Shown here: positions 54,944-63,293 of the stretch, piece by piece
Position numbering within the stretch: position 1 is the stretch's first letter
How the letters are laid out: every line of letters begins with the position of its first letter
DNA from: Bradyrhizobium sp. SZCCT0148
GTDB lineage: Bacteria > Pseudomonadota > Alphaproteobacteria > Rhizobiales > Xanthobacteraceae
DNA: 64,000 bases
Direction of reading: 5' to 3'
Assembly (NCBI RefSeq): GCF_018129985.1
Contig: NZ_JAFCKT010000012.1
Location: forward strand, 62,001 to 126,000
Translations under genes and position numbers: made by a program
Notes under the pieces: model-generated
Databases searched by the model: none
The model's input: only the letters and a program-made list of their open reading frames with translations
Told to the model about the DNA's origin: nothing

Positions 54944-57268
54944 ATGAACATTCTTCCCGGCAATTTGCGTTTCGGAGCGGGCCAGCCCGTCAAGCGTTTG
55001 GAAGACCAGCGACTGCTGACCGGGAAGGGGCAGTTCATCGACGACAAGCCGGAAGAAGGCGCGCTATGGTTGTACGTGCTGCGCTCGCCGCATGCCCACG
55101 CCAGGATCGTCTCGATCGACACCGGAGCAGCGGCATCGATGCCCGGCGTTGCCGCGATCTACACCGGGGCGGATCTCGTCAAGGACGACATCGGTACCAT
55201 CCCGACCTTGAGCATCTTCAAGCGCCCCGACGGCAAACCGATGACGGTGCCGCCGCGCCGCCTGCTCGCCCATGAGGTCGTGCGCTATGCGGGCGAAGCC
55301 GTGGCCGCAGTGGTGGCGGCCTCGCGCGCGGACGCCCAGAGCGCGGCCGAGGCGATCGTCGTCGACTACGACGTGCAGCCCGCGGTGGTGGACCCGGTCG
55401 AGGCCGTGAAGCCAGGTGCGCCCGTGGTGTGGCCGGAGGCGCCTGACAACATCGTCGGCGCGATGTCCTACGGCGATGCCGCCAAGGTGGACGAGGCTTT
55501 TGCCAAGGCCGCGCACACGGTCGAGCTCGATCTCGTGAGCCAGCGCCTCGTGCCGTCAGCGATGGAGCCGCGCTCCACCATTGCTGAGATCGACAAGAAG
55601 ACCGGCCGCCTGCTGCTGCACGTGCAATCGCAGACGCCGGCCTCGACCCGCGACGTGCTGGCGGAGGCCGTGCTGAAGCGTCCCAAGGATAGCATCCGCG
55701 TGCTGGTCGGCGACATCGGCGGCGGCTTCGGCCAGAAGACTAATCTTTATCCCGAGGACGGCATCGTCGCTTACGCCGCGACCAAGCTGAACAAGAAGAT
55801 CCGCTGGCGCGGCGACCGCACCGACGAATTCGTCGGCGGCACCCATGGCCGCGATCTGACCTCGACCGCGTCGTTCGCGCTGGACGAGAAGGGCAAGGTG
55901 CTGGCCTATCGCGTCAAGTCGATTGGCTGCACCGGCGCGTACTCCTCGGGTGCCGCGAACATCATTCCGCTGGTGCTCGGGCCGTTCGTGCAGACCGGCG
56001 TCTACGACCTGCCGCTGGTGCATTTCGAGGTGCAGTCGGTGATGACCCACACCGCACCGGTCGGCGCCTATCGCGGCGCGGGCCGTCCCGAGGCGGTGTT
56101 CATCGTCGAGCGGCTGTTCGATGCCGCCGCGCGAAAGATCGGCATGGATCCCCGCGCGATCCGCAAAGCCAATTACATCAAGCCGGCGCAGCTGCCCTAC
56201 ACCAACGCGGCCGGGCAGGTCTACGATTCCGGCGCGTTCGCCCACATGCTCGATCGCGCCGTGAAGCTCGCCGACTGGGACGGCTTTGCCGCGCGCAAGA
56301 AGGCGGCGAAGAAGAAGGGCTTGCTCTACGGCCGCGGTCTCACCTCCTACATCGAATGGACCGGCGGCCGCGCCCACACCGAGAAGGTCAGCCTGCACGC
56401 GACCTCGCAGGGGCGCGTCGTACTGCATTCCGGCACCATGGCGATGGGGCAGGGACTGCAGACCACCTACACCCAGATGATCTCCGACACGCTGGGCATT
56501 GCCATGGACAAGATCGACGTCGTCCAGGGCGACACCGATCTCGCGCAGGGTTTCGGCAGCGTCGGCTCGCGCTCGCTGTTCGTCGGCGGCACCGCGGTCG
56601 CGGTCTCCTCCAACGATCTGATCCAGAAGGCGCGCGAGAAGGCGGCGAACGTACTGGAAACCTCGATCGAGGACATCGAATATCAGGGCGGCATGCTCAC
56701 CGTGGTCGGCACCGACCGCCGCATCAGCCTGTTTGATCTCGCCGAGAAGGAAGGTGGCGCCAAGCTCAGCGTGGATTCCGAAGGCGAGGTCGACGGTCCG
56801 AGCTGGCCGAACGGCACGCATATTTGCGAGGTCGAGATCGACCCGGAGACCGGCGTGTCCAAGGTCGTGCGCTACACCACGGTCGACGACGTCGGCGTCG
56901 CCGTGAACCCGATGCTGGTCACCGGCCAGATCCACGGCGGCGTCGCGCAAGGCATCGGCCAGGCACTGTATGAGGGCGTTTCGTACGATGCCGACGGCCA
57001 GCTCCTCACCGCGAGCTACCAGGATTACTGCATCCCGCGCGCCGACGACGTGCCTCCGATCGTGGTGACGCTGGATGATTCCGCGCCCTGCCGCACCAAT
57101 CCGCTCGGCGCCAAGGGCTGCGGCGAATCCGGCGCCATCGGCGGTCCGCCCTGCGTCACCAACGGCGTGATGGACGCGCTCGCCGAGCTCGGCATCACCC
57201 AGCTGAATACGCCCCTGACGCCGCAGAAGATCTGGAAGGCGATCAAGGACGCGAAGGCGGCGGGTTAA
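54944..57268 (+). CDS. Molybdenum-hydroxylase large subunit (xanthine dehydrogenase family)
   Basis: The 774-residue protein is the molybdopterin-binding subunit of a xanthine dehydrogenase/CO dehydrogenase-type enzyme. Substrate-domain marks are FGAGQPVKRLEDQRLLTGKG and the Mo site loop AYRGAGRPE (from about residue 375), which is the aldehyde-oxidase form and not the CO-dehydrogenase form. The catalytic Glu728 is in GCGESGAIG. The partner FeS and FAD subunits, usually next door, are absent. ATG 54944 follows GAGG. The substrate is unknown. Confidence 0.9.
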   Translation: MNILPGNLRFGAGQPVKRLEDQRLLTGKGQFIDDKPEEGALWLYVLRSPHAHARIVSIDTGAAASMPGVAAIYTGADLVKDDIGTIPTLSIFKRPDGKPMTVPPRRLLAHEVVRYAGEAVAAVVAASRADAQSAAEAIVVDYDVQPAVVDPVEAVKPGAPVVWPEAPDNIVGAMSYGDAAKVDEAFAKAAHTVELDLVSQRLVPSAMEPRSTIAEIDKKTGRLLLHVQSQTPASTRDVLAEAVLKRPKDSIRVLVGDIGGGFGQKTNLYPEDGIVAYAATKLNKKIRWRGDRTDEFVGGTHGRDLTSTASFALDEKGKVLAYRVKSIGCTGAYSSGAANIIPLVLGPFVQTGVYDLPLVHFEVQSVMTHTAPVGAYRGAGRPEAVFIVERLFDAAARKIGMDPRAIRKANYIKPAQLPYTNAAGQVYDSGAFAHMLDRAVKLADWDGFAARKKAAKKKGLLYGRGLTSYIEWTGGRAHTEKVSLHATSQGRVVLHSGTMAMGQGLQTTYTQMISDTLGIAMDKIDVVQGDTDLAQGFGSVGSRSLFVGGTAVAVSSNDLIQKAREKAANVLETSIEDIEYQGGMLTVVGTDRRISLFDLAEKEGGAKLSVDSEGEVDGPSWPNGTHICEVEIDPETGVSKVVRYTTVDDVGVAVNPMLVTGQIHGGVAQGIGQALYEGVSYDADGQLLTASYQDYCIPRADDVPPIVVTLDDSAPCRTNPLGAKGCGESGAIGGPPCVTNGVMDALAELGITQLNTPLTPQKIWKAIKDAKAAG

Positions 57269-57310
57269 GGGCAGCGGTTTGTTACACCGGCTGTCGCGAC
57301 ACACTCAACT

Positions 57311-57443
57311 GTCGTCCCGGGGCGCGCAGCGCGAGCCCGGGACCCATAACCACAGGGAGTGGTTGTGGTGGGAAGTTGGCAACTCTGAGTCCCCGTGACC
57401 ACATTTTCCGGCGGTTATGGGTCCCCGCCTTCGCGGGGACGAC
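57311..57443. repeat. Dispersed palindromic element
   Basis: GTCGTCCCGGGGCGCGCAGC and CCCGGGACCCATAACC open it and GGTTATGGGTCCCCGCC with GCGGGGACGAC close it. The inner copies GGACCCATAAC and GTTATGGGTCC are inverted. It lies between convergent genes ending at 57268 and 57468. Confidence 0.85.
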
Positions 57444-57467
57444 ACCGAGGGTGCAGGGGCGGATTCC

Positions 57468-58664
57468 TCAAATCCCCAGCATCATCTTCGCGATGATATC
57501 GCGCTGGATCTCCGACGTGCCGCCGAAGATCGTGTACGCCCGGCCATTGAGATATTCCGGCACCACCGTCAGCATCTCCTCGGGCGTCGCCGGCTCGTGG
57601 TTGAGCTTGTAGAGCGGGCGCATCGGCTCGACGGCGAGGGCGTCGTGGCCGATGACGTCGACCCCGAGCCGCGTCACGGCCTGGCGTATTTCACTGTTGC
57701 GCAGCTTAAGGATCGAGGACACCGCGCCGGGATTCTGCCCGGTCTGCAGCGCCGAGAGCACGCGCAGCTCGGTCATCTCCAGCGCGTCGATGTCGACTTC
57801 GACTTCGGAGATGCGAGAGGCGATATCGGGGCTGTCGATGGCGCGGCCGGTCAGATCCGATTCAGCGAGATCCGCGATCGCCTTCAAGCCCTCGCGCAGC
57901 TTGGCTGAGGCGATGCCGGAGCCGCGCTCGAACTCGAGTAGATATTTTCCGTAGGTCCAGCCTTTGCCTTCCTCGCCGACGCGGTTGGCGACGGGCACGC
58001 GGACGTCGTCGAAGAACACCTGGTTGACCTCATGGTCGCCGCCGATCGTGAGGATGGGACGCGTGGTGATGCCCGGCGTTGTCATGTCGATCAGGATGAA
58101 GCTGATCCCGTCCTGCTGTCGCGGCCCGTCGCTGGTGCGCACCAGCGCGAACATGCGGTTGGCGTGGTGGGCGTGCGTGGTCCAGATCTTGGTGCCGTTG
58201 ATGACGTAGTCGTCGCCGTCGCGAACCGCGCGCGTCTTCAGCGAAGAGAGATCGGAGCCGGAGCCCGGCTCGGAATAGCCCTGGCACCAATAGTCCTCGC
58301 CGGAGAGGATCCGCGGCAGGTAGAAGTTCTTCTGCTCGGGGCTGCCGAAACCGATGATGACGGGCCCGACCATCTTCACGCCCATCACGTTGACGTTGGG
58401 CACGCCGGCGCGTGCGGACTCCGTCTCGAAAATCCAGCGTTGCGCCGGTGTCCAGGCCGGCCCGCCATATTCGACCGGCCAGCCCGGCGCGCCCCAGCCT
58501 TGTTTATGCAGCGCGCGCTGCCAGGCCATGCCGATGTCCGGGTCGGAGAACACCGACGGCGTCAGCGCGGTCGCGCGCTTCATCTCCTCGGTGAGATTCT
58601 TTGCGATGAAGCTGCGCACCTCGTCCTGGAAGGCGCGCTCTTCGGCGTTGAACGACAGGTCCAT
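57468..58664 (-). CDS. Acyl-CoA dehydrogenase-family protein (first copy)
   Basis: The 398-residue flavoenzyme is an acyl-CoA dehydrogenase: LSFNAEERAFQDEVRSFIAK, WCQGYSEPGSGSDLSSLKTR (flavin site), GTKIWTTHAHHANRMFALV and the C-terminal IFGGTSEIQRDIIAKMMLG. It oxidises an acyl-CoA to the enoyl form. It is last in a three-gene operon on the minus strand with a second dehydrogenase (58680-59819) and an enoyl-CoA hydratase. The pair of dehydrogenase genes suggests a heteromeric enzyme. Confidence 0.93.
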   Translation of the reverse strand: MDLSFNAEERAFQDEVRSFIAKNLTEEMKRATALTPSVFSDPDIGMAWQRALHKQGWGAPGWPVEYGGPAWTPAQRWIFETESARAGVPNVNVMGVKMVGPVIIGFGSPEQKNFYLPRILSGEDYWCQGYSEPGSGSDLSSLKTRAVRDGDDYVINGTKIWTTHAHHANRMFALVRTSDGPRQQDGISFILIDMTTPGITTRPILTIGGDHEVNQVFFDDVRVPVANRVGEEGKGWTYGKYLLEFERGSGIASAKLREGLKAIADLAESDLTGRAIDSPDIASRISEVEVDIDALEMTELRVLSALQTGQNPGAVSSILKLRNSEIRQAVTRLGVDVIGHDALAVEPMRPLYKLNHEPATPEEMLTVVPEYLNGRAYTIFGGTSEIQRDIIAKMMLGI

Positions 58665-58679
58665 GAATCTCTCCCGGTG

Positions 58680-59819
58680 TCAGGCCTTGCGGCCGAGTTC
58701 GGCGTGACGGGCATAATGATGCGCGCTGCCGCCGAACAGCGTGTCGAAGGCGACGAGGCGCTTGAAATAGGCGCCGACCTCGAGCTCCTCGGTGACGCCC
58801 ACGCCGCCGTGAAGCTGGATCGACTGCTCGCCGACGAAGCGCGCGCATCTGCCGATCTTGGCTTTCGCGCCCGACGCCGCCCGGGCACGCTCGGTCGGCG
58901 CGGCATCGACCTTCAACGCAGCCCGCAGCGCCATCGAGCGCGCCTCGTCGACCTGCATTGCCATGTCGGCCAGACGATGGCGGATGACCTGGTTGGCCGA
59001 GAGCGGCCGGCCGAACTGTTTTCTGATCTTGGTGTAGTCGAGCGTGGAGTCGAGCAGCGTTTGCATGATGCCGACGGCCTCCGCCCCTAATGCGGCCATG
59101 GCGCGGTCGATGGCCCATTCGATCGCAGGCAGCGTGTCGTGACCGTCGCCGAGCAGCGCGTCCTCTGGCAGATGCACATCGGACAGTGTGACGTTGCAGG
59201 CGCGACCGCCGCCGAGGCGCGGATAGTCGGAAATCGCGAGGCCCGGCGCTGTTGCCGGGACCACGAACAGGCCGATCCGCCCGGAAGGACCATGATGATC
59301 GTGAATAAGGGCGGAGACGATGATCTCATCGGCGGCGTGGCCATCGAGCACCGCGATCTTGCTGCCGGCGAGGCGCCAGCCTTGCGTCGTCCTGGTCGCC
59401 GATGTCGCGACCTTGGCAAGATCGAACCTTGACGCGCGCTCCGAATGCGCAAACGCGAGCTTCAGGGATCCATCGGCGATCTTGGGCAGGCTCGCCTGCT
59501 TCTGCCCATTGGTTCCGCATCTGGCGATCAGTGCGGCGCCCAGCACCACGGTCGCGACATAGGGCTCCGAGACCAGCCCACGGCCGAACGCCTCCATCAA
59601 GATGCCGATCTCGACCGCGCCGCCGCCGAGGCCCTCGAACTCCTCGGGAAGCGGCAGTGCCAGCCAGCCGAGCTCGGCGAACTGCTTCCACACCGCCGGG
59701 CTGAAGCCGAGCGGATCGTTCGCCATCTTGCGGCGGTGATCGGCATTGTAGCTTCCAGCCACGAAGCGCTCCGCGCTCTCGCGCAGCAGCCTTTGCTCGT
59801 CACTGAGATTGAGGTCCAT
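58680..59819 (-). CDS. Acyl-CoA dehydrogenase-family protein (second copy)
   Basis: The 379-residue protein is a second, shorter acyl-CoA dehydrogenase: LNLSDEQRLLRESAERFV, LPLPEEFEGLGGGAVEIGIL, the late TLLDSTLDYTKIRKQFGRPL and LHGGVGVTEELEVGAYFKRL. The mid-domain flavin segment is less conserved than in the first copy. ATG 59819 follows GGAG. It lies 15 bases from the first copy and five bases after the hydratase gene, so the three are cotranscribed. Steroid-catabolic dehydrogenases often pair like this. Confidence 0.92.
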   Translation of the reverse strand: MDLNLSDEQRLLRESAERFVAGSYNADHRRKMANDPLGFSPAVWKQFAELGWLALPLPEEFEGLGGGAVEIGILMEAFGRGLVSEPYVATVVLGAALIARCGTNGQKQASLPKIADGSLKLAFAHSERASRFDLAKVATSATRTTQGWRLAGSKIAVLDGHAADEIIVSALIHDHHGPSGRIGLFVVPATAPGLAISDYPRLGGGRACNVTLSDVHLPEDALLGDGHDTLPAIEWAIDRAMAALGAEAVGIMQTLLDSTLDYTKIRKQFGRPLSANQVIRHRLADMAMQVDEARSMALRAALKVDAAPTERARAASGAKAKIGRCARFVGEQSIQLHGGVGVTEELEVGAYFKRLVAFDTLFGGSAHHYARHAELGRKA

Positions 59820-59824
59820 CGCCG

Positions 59825-60679
59825 CTACTCCGCGGCCGCCGGCGGCTTGCGCACCGAGGGATGCAGGCCCGAGGGATCGACGATCATTCCGAACTCCTGG
59901 AGATTGTGCGCGTGGCAGAGCTGATGCAGCGCAAAGGCCTGGTCGATCGCGGCGGGCTGGCCCATCACGTCGACCGAGCGGTTCACCGCTTCCTTGGTCA
60001 TCTTCAGCGCGAAGGCTGGCTTTGCAGCGACCCTGCGCGCCAGCGCCAGCGTGCTCGCAGTCAGCTCCGCACGCGGCACGACCTGATTGACCATGCCGAG
60101 CCGATGCGCCTCCTCGGCGCTCCAGTTGTCGGCGGTGAACAGGAACTCCTTGGCCTTGCGCGGACCGAGCTCCCAGGGATGCACGAACCATTCGACGCCG
60201 CAGACGCCCATGGTCACGACCGGGTCGCAGAACTGCGCGTCGTCGCTGGCAACGATCAGGTCGCAGGCCCAGGCCAGCATCAGCCCGCCGGCGATACACT
60301 TCCCGTGCACCTCGGCAATGGTCGGTTTTGCCAGGTTGCGCCAGCGCCGGGTGATCTGGAGATAAATTTCCTGCTCGCGCGCGAAGCGGCCATGAGCATT
60401 CGGTTCGGCAAAGCCGCCCCAATTCCCGATCGGTGGAAAATCGACGCCGGCGGTATTTTTGCCACCGGGACGCAAATCGTGGCCGGAGGAGAAGTGCGGG
60501 CCGTTTCCGGCGAGGATGATCACCTTGACCTCGTCGTCCTGCACCGCCGCGTCGAAGGCGGCGTTGAGGTCGTAGGTCATCTGCAGGTTCTGCGCGTTGC
60601 GCGCCTCCGGCCGGTTCATCACGACCCGGGTGACCGCCGGATCCGGCCTCTCCACCAGGATGGTCTCGAACGAGGTCAT
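59825..60679 (-). CDS. Enoyl-CoA hydratase/isomerase-family protein
   Basis: The 284-residue crotonase-fold protein shows RVVMNRPEARNAQN, the oxyanion-hole segments FSSGHDL and GKCIAGGLMLAWACDLIVAS, and VHPWELGPRKAKEFLFTADN. It hydrates or isomerises an enoyl-CoA. It is the first gene of the minus-strand operon with the two dehydrogenases. The pathway substrate is not visible; the operon is a beta-oxidation-type module. Confidence 0.92.
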   Translation of the reverse strand: MTSFETILVERPDPAVTRVVMNRPEARNAQNLQMTYDLNAAFDAAVQDDEVKVIILAGNGPHFSSGHDLRPGGKNTAGVDFPPIGNWGGFAEPNAHGRFAREQEIYLQITRRWRNLAKPTIAEVHGKCIAGGLMLAWACDLIVASDDAQFCDPVVTMGVCGVEWFVHPWELGPRKAKEFLFTADNWSAEEAHRLGMVNQVVPRAELTASTLALARRVAAKPAFALKMTKEAVNRSVDVMGQPAAIDQAFALHQLCHAHNLQEFGMIVDPSGLHPSVRKPPAAAE

Positions 60680-60858
60680 CGCGCTTCCCCCTCAGCGTTG
60701 CCAGTTTGATCTTATTGTTCCGCCAAGTTGACTATGTCGGCCAGGGATAGGCAAGAGGCTTGCGTCAGTCGGCTGCTTTTCGCGCCGCCGGCACAAGATG
60801 TCTGGCACCACGCGCGCTCAATCTGGTAGTTTGCGCCGATTCCACCGGGAGAAATTGA

Positions 60859-61467
60859 ATGCGCAAGATCCTGACCGTGCTGGCGGCGCTGGCCTCGCTG
60901 AGCCTCACCAATTGCGGCTACAACGCGATCCAGAGCGAGGACGAGCAGATCAAGGCCAATTGGTCCGAGGTCGTGAACCAGTATCAGCGCCGCGCCGATC
61001 TCGTGCCCAACCTCGTGAACTCCGTGAAGGGTTTCGCCCAGCAGGAGAAGGACGTGCTGCTCGGCGTCACCAATGCGCGCGCGAAGGTCGGCAGCATCCA
61101 GGCGACGCCTGAGGTGTTGAACGATCCCGCCGCGTTCCAGAAGTTCCAGGCCGCCCAGGGCGAGCTCTCCAGCGCGCTGTCGCGGTTGCTGGTCGTCACC
61201 GAGAACTATCCGCAGCTCAAGTCGGATGCCCTGTTCAAGGATTTGATGTCGCAGCTCGAGGGCACCGAGAACCGCATCACGGTGGCGCGCAACCGCTACA
61301 TCAAGTCGGTGCAGGACTACAACGTCACCATCCGCTCGTTCCCGAGCAACCTCACCGCGATGGTGTTCGGCTACAAGGAGAAGCCGAACTTCTCGGTCGC
61401 AAACGAGAAGGAGATCTCGACCGCGCCGAAGGTTGACTTCAACCCGGCACCGGCGCCGTCGAAGTAA
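60859..61467 (+). CDS. LemA-family protein (lipoprotein-like)
   Basis: The 202-residue protein has a signal with lipobox (SLTNCGYN) and the LemA helical core: DEQIKANWSEVVNQYQRRAD, LVPNLVNSVKGFAQQEKDV, VTNARAKVGSIQ and a late VRSFPSNL-like turn, IRSFPSNLTAMVFGYKEKP. LemA proteins are membrane-attached and often lie with TPM-domain genes, as here. The role is not settled. A subtype A repeat separates it from the next gene. Confidence 0.93.
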   Translation: MRKILTVLAALASLSLTNCGYNAIQSEDEQIKANWSEVVNQYQRRADLVPNLVNSVKGFAQQEKDVLLGVTNARAKVGSIQATPEVLNDPAAFQKFQAAQGELSSALSRLLVVTENYPQLKSDALFKDLMSQLEGTENRITVARNRYIKSVQDYNVTIRSFPSNLTAMVFGYKEKPNFSVANEKEISTAPKVDFNPAPAPSK

Positions 61468-61501
61468 GCGCGTTTGGCTTTGATGCCCAACACACACTCA
61501 G

Positions 61502-61608
61502 CTGTCATTCCCCGCGCAGGCGGGGAATCCAGGACGCCGCGGCCTTTCCGTATCTTGCTGGCGTCTCTGGAATACTGGATCGCCCGGTCAAGCCGGGCGA
61601 TGACGCTC
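61502..61608 (-). repeat. Dispersed palindromic element, subtype A (inverted)
   Basis: Read on the minus strand, it gives GCGTCATCGCCCGG, CGGGCGATCCAGTATTCCAG, AGACG and GCGGCGTCCTGGATTCCCCG, ending GCGGGGAATGACAGC. This matches the element at 6892-6995. Its right end contains the ATG (61600-61602) used by the following gene. Confidence 0.88.
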
Positions 61609-62490
61609 AGTGTGTGGCGCGCGGTTTTCGTTGCGGCACTCGTCCTCGCCTTCGCGCTCCCCGCCTCCGCCGATGTCGCCGTCCCCGAGCTCACCGGCCG
61701 CGTGGTCGATCAGACCGGCACGCTCTCCAGCAGCGACGTCGCCTCGCTGTCACAAAAGCTGCGCGACTTCGAGACGCGCAAGGGGAGCCAGATCGCCGTC
61801 CTGATCGTGCCGACCACGCAGCCGGAGACGATCGAGCAATTCTCGATCCGGGTCGCGGAGGCCTGGAAGATCGGCCGCAAGAAGGTCGACGACGGCGCCA
61901 TCCTCGTTGTGGCCAAGAACGACCGGCATCTGCGCATCGAGGTCGGCTACGGCCTCGAAGGCGCGCTGACCGACGTCACCTCGCGGCGGATCATTGACGA
62001 AATCATCACGCCAAAATTCAGGAGCGGCGATTTTGGCGGCGGCATCTCCGATGGCGTCGACCGAATGATCCGTGTCATCGACGGCGAGCCGCTGCCTGTT
62101 CCGTCGCCGACCGTGAATTTCGGCAATCTGGACGATATTGCGCCGCTGTTCATCGTGACGCTGTTCGCTTCAATCGGGGTCGGTGGATTCTTCCGGGCGG
62201 TGCTCGGGCGGCTGGTCGGATCGTTGGCGACCGGCGGAATCATCGCCGCGCTCAGCTGGCTCATTCTCGGCTCTTTTACGCTCGCCATGGCTCTTGGTGC
62301 GCTCGGTTTCGTCATCGGCTTCATTGCCGATCTGTTTTCGGCGATCACGCCCGGCCCCGGCCGCTCGCGCGGAGGCTCTTGGTCGAGCGGCTCGTCGTCG
62401 GGTGGCTGGAGCAGCGGATCGTCGAGCAGCGGTGGCTTCAGCGGCGGGGGCGGCAGTTTTGGCGGCGGCGGCGCCTCGGGGAGCTGGTAG
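61600..62490 (+). CDS. TPM-domain membrane protein (YgcG family)
   Basis: The 296-residue protein has a signal peptide (WRAVFVAALVLAFALPASAD), a TPM domain (LTGRVVDQTGTLSSSDVASL, FSIRVAEAWKIGRKKVDDG, IEVGYGLEGALTD), two membrane helices and a Gly/Ser-rich tail ending in SFGGGGASGSW. TPM proteins of this plan lie with LemA in many bacteria. The ATG at 61600 is part of the upstream repeat; a GTG at 61612 is an alternative start. A second TPM gene follows after five bases. Confidence 0.9.
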   Translation: MTLSVWRAVFVAALVLAFALPASADVAVPELTGRVVDQTGTLSSSDVASLSQKLRDFETRKGSQIAVLIVPTTQPETIEQFSIRVAEAWKIGRKKVDDGAILVVAKNDRHLRIEVGYGLEGALTDVTSRRIIDEIITPKFRSGDFGGGISDGVDRMIRVIDGEPLPVPSPTVNFGNLDDIAPLFIVTLFASIGVGGFFRAVLGRLVGSLATGGIIAALSWLILGSFTLAMALGALGFVIGFIADLFSAITPGPGRSRGGSWSSGSSSGGWSSGSSSSGGFSGGGGSFGGGGASGSW

Positions 62491-62495
62491 CGGTC

Positions 62496-62993
62496 ATGAG
62501 CATCAAGCGCATTGCCAGACATCTCGTGCAGCATCATTGGCGCGCACAGCAGATCTTTCCGCCCGCCGTGCTCGGACGCATCGAGCAGGCGATCAAGCAG
62601 GGCGAGACCACCCATTCCGGCCAGGTGCGTTTCGTGGTCGAAGGCGCACTCGACGGCGCGCCGCTGTTCCGCAACCAGCCGGCGCGCGCTCGCGCGCTCG
62701 ACGTGTTCTCGCATCTGCGCATCTGGGACACCGCGCATAACAACGGCGTCCTGATCTATCTCCTGCTCGCCGACCGCGACGTCGAGATCGTCGCCGACCG
62801 CGGCATTCATGCCAAGGTCGGTGCAGAGGGCTGGGAGCGCATCTGCCGCGCGATGGAGGCCGAGTTCGCCGCCGGCCAGTTCGAGCGCGGCGTGATCGGC
62901 GGCATCGCAGCGGTGTCGCGCGAATTGTCGCGGCACTTCCCGCCGCAGGGCCCGCAGAGCAACGAGCTGCCGGATGTGCCAGTCGTGATGTGA
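62496..62993 (+). CDS. Second TPM-domain protein, cytoplasmic form
   Basis: The 165-residue protein has a short basic N-terminus (MSIKRIARHLVQHHWRAQQI) and a TPM domain (IEQAIKQGETTHSGQVRFVV, LRIWDTAHNNGVLIYLLLAD, IVADRGIHAKVG). There is no signal peptide or membrane helix. It completes a LemA-TPM-TPM operon with five bases between the TPM genes. ATG 62496 is chosen because the longer frame runs through the Gly/Ser-rich tail of the preceding gene. Confidence 0.88.
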   Translation: MSIKRIARHLVQHHWRAQQIFPPAVLGRIEQAIKQGETTHSGQVRFVVEGALDGAPLFRNQPARARALDVFSHLRIWDTAHNNGVLIYLLLADRDVEIVADRGIHAKVGAEGWERICRAMEAEFAAGQFERGVIGGIAAVSRELSRHFPPQGPQSNELPDVPVVM

Positions 62994-63026
62994 GCGAGTG
63001 TGATGTGAGGTGGGTGCTGCCTCCGC

Positions 63027-63092
63027 CGTCATTGCCGATCAGACCGCCTCTGCGGAAAGATCCCGGATTGCTTCGCTGCGCGCGCAATGACG
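63027..63092. repeat. Short dispersed palindromic element
   Basis: CGTCATTGC and GCAATGACG are perfect inverted ends. The inside holds CGGATTGCTTCGCTGCG, a string shared in shorter form with about 47462-47498. It lies in the 300-base gap before the last gene; the rest of that gap shows no gene. Confidence 0.75.
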
Positions 63093-63293
63093 GTGAGAGA
63101 GCCAAGCCTATTCCGCGGCCGTTCATCTTGCCCCGGTTACAAATTGTTTCACGCCCGCCACACCGGTTCCATCTTCCCGGCTCAATTCAGCCCCTGATGA
63201 CTTCCTAAAATTTCGGTAAGCGGGTCCGCAAGTAAGGATTTCGCAAGCAATGAAAGTTACCAAAAGGTCAACCCAGACTGGAGTATTTGAGCC

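Noticed and set aside
55556..57304. 582-residue minus-strand frame
   Set aside because: Antisense shadow of the molybdenum-hydroxylase gene.
58680..60422. Long version of the second acyl-CoA dehydrogenase
   Set aside because: The N-terminal 200 residues are an out-of-frame reading of the enoyl-CoA hydratase gene; ATG 59819 with GGAG is the start.
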